Source: Candidatus Thiodiazotropha sp. 'RUGA'
Lineage (GTDB): Bacteria; Pseudomonadota; Gammaproteobacteria; Chromatiales; Chromatiaceae
Length of the DNA stretch: 64,000 nucleotides
Direction of reading: 5' to 3'
NCBI GenBank assembly: GCA_016842065.1
Contig: JAEPDS010000005.1
Coordinates: 1 to 64,000, forward strand
The translations under genes were made by a program, and so were the position numbers. Of the stretch, positions 10,401-18,703 are shown in pieces. How positions within the stretch are numbered: the first letter of the stretch is position 1; the number at the start of each line of letters is the position of its first letter. The notes beneath the pieces are model-generated. The model saw nothing but the letters and a program-made list of their open reading frames with translations, searched no databases and had not been told where the DNA came from.

Positions 10401-13400
10401 TCGCCCTCAACGCTGGCAAACAGTTCGTCATAGTCATCTGTTGCCTGACGAACCGAGTTATTGACATAATCGAAATCCCAGGAAGTCCCGTCATCGAAGA
10501 CAATTTGATCTATGGTCTGCCCGCCATTGCCATCCTGCTCAAAATACCCACTGATGATAATATGCTCATAGACACCATCGATCTGATAACGGAGCTCAAG
10601 AACATCCTGATGGATTCCGCTAAATCCTGAGACAGTGGATCGCCGCAGGATAGACACGTCCGCACTGGATATCCCTTGCAGGCGTAATTGATCAAATCCC
10701 GTTCCATCGGTGTCCGCGTTAGAGATGACGATCCGTCCTTGGCCGGCCATGTGGATGTAAGTATCATCACCCGCACCCCCCGTGCAAAGACCTAACCCAC
10801 ATTCGATGGTATCGTTACCCTCTTCCCCATGGAGTTCATCGAAACCCTCCTGCGTGCCGCCTATCAGATGGTCATCACCTTGACCACCGTGAACCAAGTC
10901 ATAACCATTGCCGCTTTCGAGTCGATCATTCCCTTCGTCACCATAGAGCCGGTCATTTCCATCGCCACCTATCAGGGTATCATCGCCCGCTGACCCGCGA
11001 AGCTGGTCATCTCCGGCATGCCCTTCCAATACATCCGCTTCATTGGTACCGGATATGACATCATTACCACCACCCGTCTCATCGAGCCAGTTACTGATCC
11101 ATGCCCTATCCCAACGGGTGCCGTCTGAGAACTCAATTGCTGTAAACGCATTTTCACTCTCTTCAAAGTTCGCAAAATAGTGTCTGATGGTGACCGAACC
11201 CGCATTATCGCCTTGTATTGTCAATACAAGATCGTCTATTTCTCTACTGAGTGTTACATCTGAAGGTTGGATACCGGCAAGAAACTGTAGGACATCTTCA
11301 CTGGCAGGATCAAAATCGTAGTTCTCAATCCAGACATCACCGGCACCAGGGGCATAAAGATAACGATCGCTACCCCGATCGCCTCTCAGTACATCACCAT
11401 CGCTGGCGTATAAAATATCATCACCTTCTCCGCCCAACAGCCGATCGCCTCCTGCCCCTCCGTCAAGCGTATCATTCCCGGCTCCTCCGAACAGTTGATC
11501 AGCTCCCTCACCACCATTGAGTTGGTCACTCCCCTCATTACCATTCAGCCAATCGTTACCAGCCCCTCCGTCAATGGTATCGTCGCCTTCACCGCCCTGA
11601 ATATTATCATCCCATTCATGGCCATGGATCGGGTCATCACGATCGGTACCATGTACTATGGTTGCATCGTCGCCCAGAACGAGTTCCCACGAGAGCGCCA
11701 GAAGTCTTTCTGTCTCTAATCGGGAGTCAACAAAAGCCCCTGCGGGAAATGCCCAGGGCACATCGTAACTCGCGTAATATTGGTCAACCGTATTGTGTAC
11801 CCACCCATACTGACCATCTGCAAACCAGTTCCACCAATAACTGTCATAGCGTAAGCTGGTGCCCGATGGAAAATCCAAGGCAATACCCAGCTGTGTGTCT
11901 TGAAAGTTCTCGATTCTGACATCGTCATTGATCACTAATGTGCCATCGCCCTCCAGTCGGTATTCAATATCCAGATCATGGTAAGCGTTGTGCTCAATGT
12001 ATATATTAGGGTCGCTTGTGCCTCTGATGTTATAGAGGCCTAGTTGCACATATTGTTGTGAACCATCTCTCAGTGTCATGCTGACGCAGACATTTCCTCG
12101 GCCGTCTGAGTCATCGATGATATCGCCCACTCCTGCAAAGTAGAGATCGTCTCCTTCTCCACCACGAAGAATGTCATCCTCTCCATCGTCTTGAAGCTCT
12201 ACAACGCCTCTGTCACTAGAGATCCATCCTATGTCTCCTGCTAGTACATCTATTCCATCATCTCCGTTAAGCACGTCTTGACCTGAACCACCTATCAAGA
12301 GATCACGATCGTCACCGCCGTTTAAGGTATCGTTATCACTATTTCCATACAGAGCATCATCGCCTACTCCACCATTTAGAATGTCGACACCTCTATTACC
12401 TTCAAGGTAGTCATCACCTGCATTTCCGTTCATAGTGTCGTTACCACCACCACCGTAAATTAGGTCATTTTTATTCCTTCCATCAAGTTCACCATTAAAC
12501 TCATCGTCATCCCCACCGAAGCGATAATGTACCAGATTATCGGTATCCACCCCGAAGGTTGTACCCACCTCGGGTACAGACATGAACTGTCCAGCAGCAG
12601 CATCCCAATAGAGTTCACCGTCCCCAGAAGTAGCGGCAAGATACTGAACATCCATTTCATTTCTCTGCATAACTACTTGTAGATAGTGGGACCGATCTTG
12701 CAGGTAGGCTTGTGTGAGTTCGCCGGTTTGGGTAACAGAATCAAAAAGGTCCAATTCGCCGTTTTGATTGTGGTCCTCATATATTGTATCTCGTCCCGTT
12801 ATGGCAAAGGCATTGAGATGAGTCAAGGCATATCGATAGGCAATGTCGTCTTTAGCATGGGTGATAATCTGTTCCTGAGCAAGACTGGTCAAAGACTCAA
12901 CATGAAGGTTTTGATATACCGGTTTAATTTGTGGATTGGCAACTGTACGAGAAACTAAAATTCTGCTTTCAATGGCATAAATGGTTTGATAGAGTGCTTG
13001 CCGATCATCGATAGCCGGTAACGAATTACTAATCCCAAGTAGCTGGCTCAAAGAACGTACCCATTCTTCCAACGAGTGATCAGCTTTCCAGGAAGTAGCC
13101 ATGAAGATAGGCGCTAAATCATCACTAAGGTCAGCATAGGGATCAAGCGCGGAAAACAGATTACATACTGCCAGCACATCAGTAACATTCCGCATAGAAT
13201 GCGCTGACAGCCAATTTTCGCCTTCATTATCGAAAGGAGTGATACTACCTGGAACATGCCCAATCTCAGATACAATATCTTGGGCCGCTACCAGATTATC
13301 GATTACGTTAACTGGAAAATTGCCTACTGTCGTACTCCCTGTGTGATTGCTTTCCATCTGTGCCATTGCCCGGAAAAACCATTCTGTATCGTCACTACCT

Positions 13401-14110
13401 ATTATCCCAGTATCGAAGCCCGGGGCGTTGTAGGTATAGACTTGGCCAGTTCTGCCAGGGTCAAGACGTGAGAGTATCAACGCCAAATGCCCGCCCAAAG
13501 AGTGGCCAGTGATATCTATCGTTGTAGTCGTATCTGGAATTACATATTCTCCTTGCATTGGTTCTACAGTCACCAAATACTGATACTGAGTTTCTGTAAA
13601 TGGTCTGTCGTCATCATATTCAAGATATTCAACCCCTTCAGGTGGTGGTTCTGTACCTTCGTAGAGCATGAATTGATGTGCGAGTTGATCTTCTGGTGTT
13701 GTGAGGCGTTGGTAGTAATTGAAGAGATCGATAGCCTGATTCAGTGCGATGCCGTCCGCTCCGATGTCTGCGATATCGGCCAGGGTAAGATCCGTTCCCC
13801 ACTGGGCTGTTGGTTCAGTTCCACGCATTGCGAAAACAAATTCACCTGGATTATCTAGACTCTCAAAGACAGTTGCGGAAAATCCAGTTGAGGTGTTTGG
13901 AAGATGGTGGGCTACGCGCCAGTGTCGAACAAAATCTTCAGCTTGGGCTTGGGAGAAGCCTTTGTCTGGGTCGACTACGCCATTAATGTTGACTAGGGCT
14001 GTTATTACTCTACCTTCATTGAAGCTACCATCAGGATTTATAGCAGTTTGAAAATTAGCATAACTGGCCTCAGATAAAAGGGCACTACTATAAGCACTAT
14101 TAATATCCAT
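4460..14110 (-). CDS. Giant RTX protein with N-terminal lipase-like domain (3216 aa)
   Basis: A predicted type I-secreted protein. Residues 1 to about 330 form an alpha/beta-hydrolase (class 3 lipase-like) domain with nucleophile S204 in GHSLGG and likely acid and base D278 (QDIVS) and H304 (AHSM). Residues about 500 to 3180 alternate blocks of glycine/aspartate nonapeptides (GGxGxDxLx calcium beta-rolls) with about a dozen HCBP-related modules that end in 'F-x-DGT-x-W'-type motifs. A Pro/Asp/Ser/Thr-rich linker lies near residues 2690-2740. The C-terminus (about residues 3185-3216) lacks RTX repeats and would hold the secretion signal. No Sec signal peptide is present. Its ATG overlaps the 3' end of the upstream small membrane protein gene by 11 bases. 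Substrate (phospholipid, triglyceride or another ester) is unknown. Bases 10970-12060 are nearly identical to 15155-16245 in the second RTX gene. Confidence 0.93.
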   Translation of the reverse strand: MDINSAYSSALLSEASYANFQTAINPDGSFNEGRVITALVNINGVVDPDKGFSQAQAEDFVRHWRVAHHLPNTSTGFSATVFESLDNPGEFVFAMRGTEPTAQWGTDLTLADIADIGADGIALNQAIDLFNYYQRLTTPEDQLAHQFMLYEGTEPPPEGVEYLEYDDDRPFTETQYQYLVTVEPMQGEYVIPDTTTTIDITGHSLGGHLALILSRLDPGRTGQVYTYNAPGFDTGIIGSDDTEWFFRAMAQMESNHTGSTTVGNFPVNVIDNLVAAQDIVSEIGHVPGSITPFDNEGENWLSAHSMRNVTDVLAVCNLFSALDPYADLSDDLAPIFMATSWKADHSLEEWVRSLSQLLGISNSLPAIDDRQALYQTIYAIESRILVSRTVANPQIKPVYQNLHVESLTSLAQEQIITHAKDDIAYRYALTHLNAFAITGRDTIYEDHNQNGELDLFDSVTQTGELTQAYLQDRSHYLQVVMQRNEMDVQYLAATSGDGELYWDAAAGQFMSVPEVGTTFGVDTDNLVHYRFGGDDDEFNGELDGRNKNDLIYGGGGNDTMNGNAGDDYLEGNRGVDILNGGVGDDALYGNSDNDTLNGGDDRDLLIGGSGQDVLNGDDGIDVLAGDIGWISSDRGVVELQDDGEDDILRGGEGDDLYFAGVGDIIDDSDGRGNVCVSMTLRDGSQQYVQLGLYNIRGTSDPNIYIEHNAYHDLDIEYRLEGDGTLVINDDVRIENFQDTQLGIALDFPSGTSLRYDSYWWNWFADGQYGWVHNTVDQYYASYDVPWAFPAGAFVDSRLETERLLALSWELVLGDDATIVHGTDRDDPIHGHEWDDNIQGGEGDDTIDGGAGNDWLNGNEGSDQLNGGEGADQLFGGAGNDTLDGGAGGDRLLGGEGDDILYASDGDVLRGDRGSDRYLYAPGAGDVWIENYDFDPASEDVLQFLAGIQPSDVTLSREIDDLVLTIQGDNAGSVTIRHYFANFEESENAFTAIEFSDGTRWDRAWISNWLDETGGGNDVISGTNEADVLEGHAGDDQLRGSAGDDTLIGGDGNDRLYGDEGNDRLESGNGYDLVHGGQGDDHLIGGTQEGFDELHGEEGNDTIECGLGLCTGGAGDDTYIHMAGQGRIVISNADTDGTGFDQLRLQGISSADVSILRRSTVSGFSGIHQDVLELRYQIDGVYEHIIISGYFEQDGNGGQTIDQIVFDDGTSWDFDYVNNSVRQATDDYDELFASVEGDTLNGLAGDDNLYGNDGDDQLYGDAGDDFIEGGDGDDLLHGGSGNDRMGGGLGSDLYLYNIGDGHDLIYADATGHSSESQNDINRIRLGEGLDRDSVRFIPINQDRYRGSQNGYSDLPGEHLRIEIIETGESLTVQNYFSEYRDPDNSQSYPYLIEFHDGSSISREEIISLCTDVTAGTDYYLGDNNADNIHLLQGDDYANGGEGDDQLFGDEGDDWLYGAEGHDELDGGQGNDRLEGREGNDHLNGGAGDDTLYAAQGDDELIGGEGNDELLGDHGNDTLDGGSGVDTAAGGSGDDTYLFGLGDGSFTIDNYDATSGRNDVLRFKTGVSVSDLVMTRQGLDLVLSLGAGDDRVTVTDYFLDGSHGDYALNAIEFEDGTTWDALAIADALLQPSAGDDLLYADINGSELDGQAGNDSLYGAEGNDQLSGGAGDDTLDGGAGDDRLMGGDGGDAIQGGEGNDVVLGEAGDDILHGGEGGDHLSGGAGIDEVNGDAGDDLLEISAGTNTLLGGGGNDIYLINTSGGNNTIINRNDLNENAFDRIVFDEAITPSMVTLSRMDDDLVIECPNSTTRVERFCIDNLFSRIDSLIFADGTYWSYEDVLGMLLTGDASDEVITGYDTDDRIDGGAGNDTIDGRMGNDRILGGEGDDTLLGGMGDDQLIGGQGNDHLEGGEGNDSYQFSSGDGLDVIEDINGTNRIEYIDLTSSQVDVNRSGNDLIITDIHGGGQITILNQFGGIQNSSPITPIQEVHFSDGVVWDADELLNQITQGGADNDLLEGTAEADRIHSLAGDDDVYAHEGDDLVDGGAGDDYLFGESGNDLLMGGQDNDFLLGMEDHDYLDGGSGNDVLIGSNIWPRYYDISGLRDRFTNDNYGFDTWNQPFWSDDTRAEYDLLQGGEGADVLIGSGELYGGSGGDRLMGSGVLYGEAGDDHLIVEGVNERISGEYYVRNDPDRRGSYYQRYPIAIYDEDYGMSLLDGGEGNDYLEGRGNTTYRFRIGDGQDTIFNNDGSQTGRRGRVLFEEGVEASSVTFQRQGTDLVVHYGNGNDSITIQRWFERANNPGYPYHNTYRWQLEQFEFADGTIITAEQASTGLSTDDVPFDDLPPPDQDPVTLVGDDWSDQLYGGSADDSLSGAGGYDQLSGRAGDDILRGGRGPDLLEGGDGNDTYLYSPGDGLDIIDNQDNDGGVDVLRFEAGISPDEVTLTRDRNNLVLTFPGGGVSVISYFQDDGENTYALDTIEFSNGISWDYAFVLSNLRQGTGGADVIYGSLAADVLDGLAGDDSLYGSGGEDQLSGGEGDDRLYGQEAADNLNGNGGNDWLFGGAADDSLVGEAGSDNLVGGLGDDTLIGGIGDDRYYYSLGHGVDVIDNTGGGYDRITFTDISLNRLGFFQDGDDLLIMVDDDLTQSVRVTNHFLGGDLAIDFIQTSDGETISAEQILSLVTPLIQPPPDPSTQDHSLTSGVTGGSVSEETAPPDDSNDTGGEPVDGDTPTDPVDPPTSSSDDTITGSDAGEVLIAGIGNDTLDGGLGNDLLLGGSGDDTYQFTGGQDSLMESSGVDRLIFGNGITFDQVSSNLLRSGDDLILTVDGGTDQITLTDFFLGGDNLVESIEFETGGSISAEQIFSVFGVAIPTADTGFAQIHTGDSADNQLSGTDQADLIQGFNGNDRLQGNEGNDRIEGGNDSDSLYGGAGNDLLIGGRGDDTYIFSTGDGQDRIDNRGGGFDTLQFEGIEFSEIASGLMRSGDDLILRVGSSYDQIALQDFFLGGDFVVDRFVFTTGGEISAEQIFNAFGVTNPDPLGSPDYSNLPNVQDFETVTQGDESAANYLASSGDDFIDGGAGDDQLQGNAGNDYLIGGLGSDTYLIGTSSGQDRINNYDAGDGGADTLRFEEAVIDDLWFSRVGDDLTINLFGSDDQVTIEQWYSDPAQEVDRIEAGGSVLLNQQVEQLVMAMASHDVPSGAGSVIPQEVRENLQPLLSESWQTIA

Positions 14111-14711
14111 TATTTCCTTCTCCTAGTAACTCAATTGATTGCTGAAAACCATTAAACTGTATATTCTGCGGCAGCATATTTGATCCTTCGCATGATTCTA
14201 TGTATATCCAAATTTTAAAGTCCCTAAACTCATCAGGTTCTAAAGAACTCTGCCCTGAACTGAAATCAATATACCGAGCAAGAATCTCATTTTTATTTAA
14301 ATCTACAATTTGCTCATCTTTCTTTAGAATGCCAAGAAAGTGATCGGTATAATACGTATCCCAAGCAAAACGCTGATTGAGCACATAACGCCTTCTGCCC
14401 TCAGATTTCGTGGACTTAACTGATTCATTTGGCACTAACGTCTCTGCTACCCCTGGATTCTCCTCCTTCCACTCCTTAATTGTTTTGTACAGAGTGAATC
14501 CTCCTTCTGTGCCGCAGTAATATTTATGCGCGATATGAAAGGGGATGAAATCCCAGAACATCACTAGATACATACCGATTGCCGCTAATAGGCCACCCTT
14601 CCAACCGGGCTTACCTTTCTTTCTGGCATACCGAACACCAAAAAATATCATTACAATAGAAAGGATCAGATAAACAACCAGTCCGATCAGTATTATGAAA
14701 CCGACTACCAT
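14100..14711 (-). CDS. Small membrane protein paired with the giant RTX protein
   Basis: A 203-residue protein of unknown function. Two hydrophobic helices (about residues 3-24 and 40-58) are joined by a lysine/arginine-rich loop (RYARKKGKPGWKGG). Then come KYYCGTEGG (residues 64-72) and a polar region of about 130 residues. Its last 11 bases overlap the start of the giant RTX gene, so translation is probably coupled. The protein upstream of the other RTX gene has the same plan, with two helices, a Y-Y segment and C-S-E-D-G-G. The pairing suggests a cognate partner of the RTX effector (immunity, lipid-hydrolase chaperone or foldase), but no known family is recognised. Confidence 0.75.
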   Translation of the reverse strand: MVVGFIILIGLVVYLILSIVMIFFGVRYARKKGKPGWKGGLLAAIGMYLVMFWDFIPFHIAHKYYCGTEGGFTLYKTIKEWKEENPGVAETLVPNESVKSTKSEGRRRYVLNQRFAWDTYYTDHFLGILKKDEQIVDLNKNEILARYIDFSSGQSSLEPDEFRDFKIWIYIESCEGSNMLPQNIQFNGFQQSIELLGEGNNGY

Positions 14712-14980
14712 GATGATCTCCTGACTATTATTTTGGATTTCTGCGTGTCATGATGTATTAGCGAATACTCTGGAACAGCAGTGATATATTGAACACTCAA
14801 AGATACTTGGAAAATACCTAGTAAACTTTTGCTTTTATTAGCACACTTGATTGGTCTGATAAGAACTTTCGACAGGTTGCGAGAAAGCACGATATCTCTG
14901 TCCTTGAGTGAGGGCTTATATAGTGAGTATATCAAGACAACTGTGATTATAACCAGTCGTTCCTTGTAGAATAAATCTGA
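14712..14980. other. Spacer between the two RTX units
   Basis: 269 bases between the stop of the shorter RTX gene and the start of the next small membrane protein gene. A 76-codon minus-strand ORF fits inside, but it has no recognisable features and looks fortuitous. The second RTX unit may need its own promoter here, though none stands out. Confidence 0.4.
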
Positions 14981-17900
14981 TTAACAGGCCGCCAATAAGA
15001 TATTGTTAGCAATCAGTATATCATTACCATCACCACTGGTCGGTGTATTATCTCCGTCTCTCTCATCAATACGATCCTGCCAATCGTGACCATTGCTGCT
15101 TTCTATTCTATCGTTACCATTCTCACCGTATAGCCGATCTTTTCCATCACCTCCGAGCAATGTATCATCGCCCGCTGACCCGCGAAGCTGGTCATCTCCG
15201 GCATAGCCTTCCAATACATTCGCTTCATTGCTACCGGTTATGACATCATTACCACTACCCGTCTCATCAAGCCAGTTACTGATCCATGCCCTATCCCAAC
15301 GGGTGCCGTCTGAGAACTCAATTGCTGTAAACGCATTTTCACTCTCTTCAAAGTTCGCAAAATAGTGTCTGATGGTGACCGAACCCGCATTATCGCCTTG
15401 TATTGTCAATACAAGATCGTCTATTTCTCTACTGAGTGTTACATCTGAAGGTTGGATACCGGCAAGAAACTGTAGGACATCTTCACTGGCAGGATCAAAA
15501 TCGTAGTTCTCAATCCAGACATCACCGGCACCAGGGGCATAAAGATAACGATCGCTACCCCGATCGCCTCTCAGTACATCACCATCGCTGGCGTATAAAA
15601 TATCATCACCTTCTCCGCCTAACAGCCGATCGCCTCCTGCCCCTCCGTCAAGCGTATCATTCCCGGCTTCTCCGAACAGTTGATCAGCTCCCTCACCACC
15701 ATTGAGTTGGTCACTCCCCTCATTACCACTCAGCCAATCGTTACCAGCACCTCCGTCAATGGTATCGTCGCCTTCACCGCCCTGAATGTTATCATCCCAT
15801 TCATGGCCATGGATCGGGTCATCACGATCGGTGCCATGTACTATGGTTGCATCGTCGCCAAGAACGAGTTCCCATGAGAGCGACAGAAGTCTTTCTGTCT
15901 CTAACCGGGATTCAACAAAAGCCCTTGCGGGAAATGCCCAGGGCACATCGTAACTCGCGTAATATTGGTCAACCGTATTGTGTACCCACCCATACTGACC
16001 CTCTGCAAACCAGTTCCACCAATAACTGTCATAGCGTAAGCTGGTGCCCGATGGGAAATCCAGGGCAATACCCAGGTGTGTGTCTTGAAAGTTCTCGATT
16101 CTGACATCGTCATTGACCACTAATGTGCCATCGCTCTCCAGTCGATATTCAATATCCAGATCATGGTAAGCGTTGTGCTCGATGTATATATTGGGGTCGC
16201 TTGTGCCTCTGATGTTATAGAGGCCTAGTTGCACATATTGTTGTGAACCATCTTTCAGTGTCATGCTGACACAGACATTACCTCGACCGTCTGAGTCGTT
16301 GATGATATCCCCTATGCCTGCGAAGTAGAGATCATCGCCCTCACCGCCTCTAAGTATGTCAACATCACCATCATCGCGGAGCCCTACAGTACTTCTATCA
16401 CTATCGATCAATCCTATGTCGCCTGTTAATACATCGATTCCGTCATCTCCATTCAGGGTGTCTTGGCCTAAACCGCCCACCAAGAGATCACGGTTTTCAC
16501 CACCGTTTAAAATATCATTACCACTGTTTCCATAAAGGGCGTCGTCCCCACCACCGCCATTTAGGGTATCAATACCACTATTACCTTCAAGGTAGTCATT
16601 ACCTGCATTTCCGTTTAGAGTATCATTACCACCACCGCCGTAAATATGGTCATTATTATTTCTTCCATCAAGCTCACCATTGGTTTCATCGTCCTCACCA
16701 CCAAAACGGTAATTAACCATGCTGTCTACGTCTACCCCGAAGGTCGTTCCCGCTACTGGTATAGACATGAACTGACCAGCTGTAGCATCCCAATAGAGTT
16801 CTCCTTGACCTGTGGTTGCAGTAAGGGATTGTACATTTTGATCATTTCTCTGCATTACTGCTTGCAGAAAGTAGGTTCGATCTTGTAGATAGGCTTGTGT
16901 TAATTCGCCAGCTTGGGCAAGTGGGTCAAAAAGATCCAGTTCACCATTTTGGTTATGGTCCTCATAGATCATATCTTGTCCTGTTATGACAAAGGGATTG
17001 AGATGTGTCAGTGCATAGCGATAGGCAATGTCGTCATTAGCATGGGTGATGATTTGTTCCCGAGTGAGATTACTCAAAGACTCGACATGTAGATCATGAA
17101 AGGACGGCTTTAATTGCGGATCAGCCACCATTCGATCAACATAAATTTCTGCTTCAATTGAGTAAATAGCTTGGTAAAGAGCGTCTCGGTTATCTATCGG
17201 CACGTTAATTGGATTTATAAGAAGATCGGAAAGCCTACAGATAACTACTTCCAGAGTTTCATTTCCCGTGTTTGACGCAGCACTCAGTATTGGCGTCAGA
17301 TTGGCTAGTGTTTCATTGTCATCTATGGAGTAAAATAGGTTATAGATAGCAAGTGCATCAGTTACCCTAACCATACTATGGGCACCGAGCGGTGAGCGAG
17401 TTTCAACATTCACCATGAGCGGTGACGAGACATACATTCCGACCGATGATACAATATCACCGATCGCTATGACATTACTGATAGGCAGAACGTTTGGGAT
17501 GCCAATCTCATTACCCGGAGAGAGTGCATTGTGGATCGCCTGTAGTATCCCCCCGGTCACACCCGTCACTCCCGGTGCGTTGTAGAGATAAGTATGATCT
17601 ATATCACCCGAATAGTCGATTGCGAGATTGGTAGATAGAAAACCACCTAAAGAATGACCGGTTATAGTAAAACCCGGTTGTAGATTACCGCTATCCAACC
17701 ATTCACGTACTTTCGTGCTAAGCGCGGCATATTGCGACTGCCATTCTGCGGTACCAAGAAAGCCAATATCGATAATATCGGTAAAAAAATCACCTAAATC
17801 AGTGCGTTCTGTACCTCGAACGGCAACCACTTGCTCACCTGTGGTGATATGCTCAAAAAGGGTAACGTTCAAACCGGTCTGATTGAGAAAAGTATGCTCC

Positions 17901-18118
17901 TGACCGAATTCGTCTATGTAGAGTTCTTCCACTTGGCCGTCGTATTGATCCAAAACGTACCAATTTCTTGCAAAGTCATTGGCTTGCGTCTGGGACATAC
18001 CCCTTTCGTTATTCATTAAGGCTATTATGTAATCTGGTTCTGACATTCCCGTATATAAATCAGAGTAAGCAGCAAGCGCAAGCTCTGCATTCACTTGGTA
18101 ACTCGTAATAGTAGTCAT
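14981..18118 (-). CDS. Second RTX protein with lipase-like domain (1045 aa), tail-shortened
   Basis: Same plan as the giant RTX protein: an N-terminal alpha/beta-hydrolase with S156 (GHSLGG), D221 (GDIVS) and H247 (GAHSM), RTX nonapeptide blocks from about residue 470, and one HCBP-related module (EFSDGTRWD). The hydrolase domains of the two proteins are clearly diverged, yet bases 15155-16245 match 10970-12060 with only scattered substitutions. The protein stops soon after this block: the last 55 or so residues degrade from repeat register into QDRIDERDGDNTPTSG and end DGNDILIANNILLAAC, with none of the C-terminal region seen in the longer paralogue. It may be a shortened version that uses a different secretion signal, or a secretion-impaired relic. 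The ATG directly follows the TAA of the upstream membrane protein gene. Confidence 0.88.
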   Translation of the reverse strand: MTTITSYQVNAELALAAYSDLYTGMSEPDYIIALMNNERGMSQTQANDFARNWYVLDQYDGQVEELYIDEFGQEHTFLNQTGLNVTLFEHITTGEQVVAVRGTERTDLGDFFTDIIDIGFLGTAEWQSQYAALSTKVREWLDSGNLQPGFTITGHSLGGFLSTNLAIDYSGDIDHTYLYNAPGVTGVTGGILQAIHNALSPGNEIGIPNVLPISNVIAIGDIVSSVGMYVSSPLMVNVETRSPLGAHSMVRVTDALAIYNLFYSIDDNETLANLTPILSAASNTGNETLEVVICRLSDLLINPINVPIDNRDALYQAIYSIEAEIYVDRMVADPQLKPSFHDLHVESLSNLTREQIITHANDDIAYRYALTHLNPFVITGQDMIYEDHNQNGELDLFDPLAQAGELTQAYLQDRTYFLQAVMQRNDQNVQSLTATTGQGELYWDATAGQFMSIPVAGTTFGVDVDSMVNYRFGGEDDETNGELDGRNNNDHIYGGGGNDTLNGNAGNDYLEGNSGIDTLNGGGGDDALYGNSGNDILNGGENRDLLVGGLGQDTLNGDDGIDVLTGDIGLIDSDRSTVGLRDDGDVDILRGGEGDDLYFAGIGDIINDSDGRGNVCVSMTLKDGSQQYVQLGLYNIRGTSDPNIYIEHNAYHDLDIEYRLESDGTLVVNDDVRIENFQDTHLGIALDFPSGTSLRYDSYWWNWFAEGQYGWVHNTVDQYYASYDVPWAFPARAFVESRLETERLLSLSWELVLGDDATIVHGTDRDDPIHGHEWDDNIQGGEGDDTIDGGAGNDWLSGNEGSDQLNGGEGADQLFGEAGNDTLDGGAGGDRLLGGEGDDILYASDGDVLRGDRGSDRYLYAPGAGDVWIENYDFDPASEDVLQFLAGIQPSDVTLSREIDDLVLTIQGDNAGSVTIRHYFANFEESENAFTAIEFSDGTRWDRAWISNWLDETGSGNDVITGSNEANVLEGYAGDDQLRGSAGDDTLLGGDGKDRLYGENGNDRIESSNGHDWQDRIDERDGDNTPTSGDGNDILIANNILLAAC

Positions 18119-18682
18119 TTATTGATTCCTTTCTTTAAAAATTGACGTGATTAAATTTAAATCTCCATCTACATTCTGAGGACAACTATATGTTGAAGGA
18201 TGCCAAAACCCAGGAATATCTCCCCCCCCACGTCCATATTTGATAGAGGTACCGAGTATTTTATTATCAACTCGACGATATACTAAAGTTGTATATTTGA
18301 TTAATATCGGATCATTTTCTTTTAATACTATTTTTTTTATTTCATAGTAATACTCTTCGGATTTGTTTGAATTCTCTTTATTATTAATATTGACGTTCCC
18401 GTATTTATCAAATCTATCCTTTGGTAAATAGACTATCTCGTAGACTTTTATTCCTCCGTCTTCTGAACACATATCCCTTATTTGCGCATCGTAGTACATC
18501 TTCTTACCAACAAAAGGCCAAAACCCACTTCCGAACCAACCAATGAATATTAAACAACCTAATACATAATACACAACAATATTGAATTTCTTGAGTACTG
18601 CTGCATTTCGCCAGAATTTAAAGATCAGCCATCCAATGAATAGCCAGACAGCCATCAAACCTAACAGGTATAAACCGCTCAT
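18119..18682 (-). CDS. Small membrane protein paired with the second RTX protein
   Basis: A 187-residue protein of unknown function with two N-terminal hydrophobic helices (about residues 3-22 and 36-56), then KKMYYDAQ and DMCSEDGG near residues 66-83, then a polar, lysine- and asparagine-rich region. The layout and the Cys-x-Glu-x-Gly-Gly-type motif match the 203-residue protein in front of the giant RTX gene, although overall sequence is weakly conserved. The stop codon TAA abuts the ATG of the RTX gene with no gap, so the two are translationally coupled. A dedicated partner of the RTX protein is inferred. Base composition is noticeably A/T-rich relative to core genes in the window, which fits acquired DNA. 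Confidence 0.75.
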   Translation of the reverse strand: MSGLYLLGLMAVWLFIGWLIFKFWRNAAVLKKFNIVVYYVLGCLIFIGWFGSGFWPFVGKKMYYDAQIRDMCSEDGGIKVYEIVYLPKDRFDKYGNVNINNKENSNKSEEYYYEIKKIVLKENDPILIKYTTLVYRRVDNKILGTSIKYGRGGGDIPGFWHPSTYSCPQNVDGDLNLITSIFKERNQ

Positions 18683-18703
18683 ATTGCGAAACTCCGGGAA
18701 TAC

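Noticed and set aside
4900..12500. Tandem short repeats that might suggest a CRISPR array or satellite DNA
   Set aside because: The period encodes in-frame Gly/Asp nonapeptides of RTX proteins; spacers are not unique and the frame is preserved.
14705..14935. 76-codon minus-strand ORF between the RTX units
   Set aside because: No ribosome site or recognisable features; the text looks random and it overlaps the start of a better supported gene.
10795..16660. Duplicate block as a transposon
   Set aside because: It has no terminal repeats or transposase; the boundaries lie inside coding RTX repeats, which fits homologous recombination or conversion.
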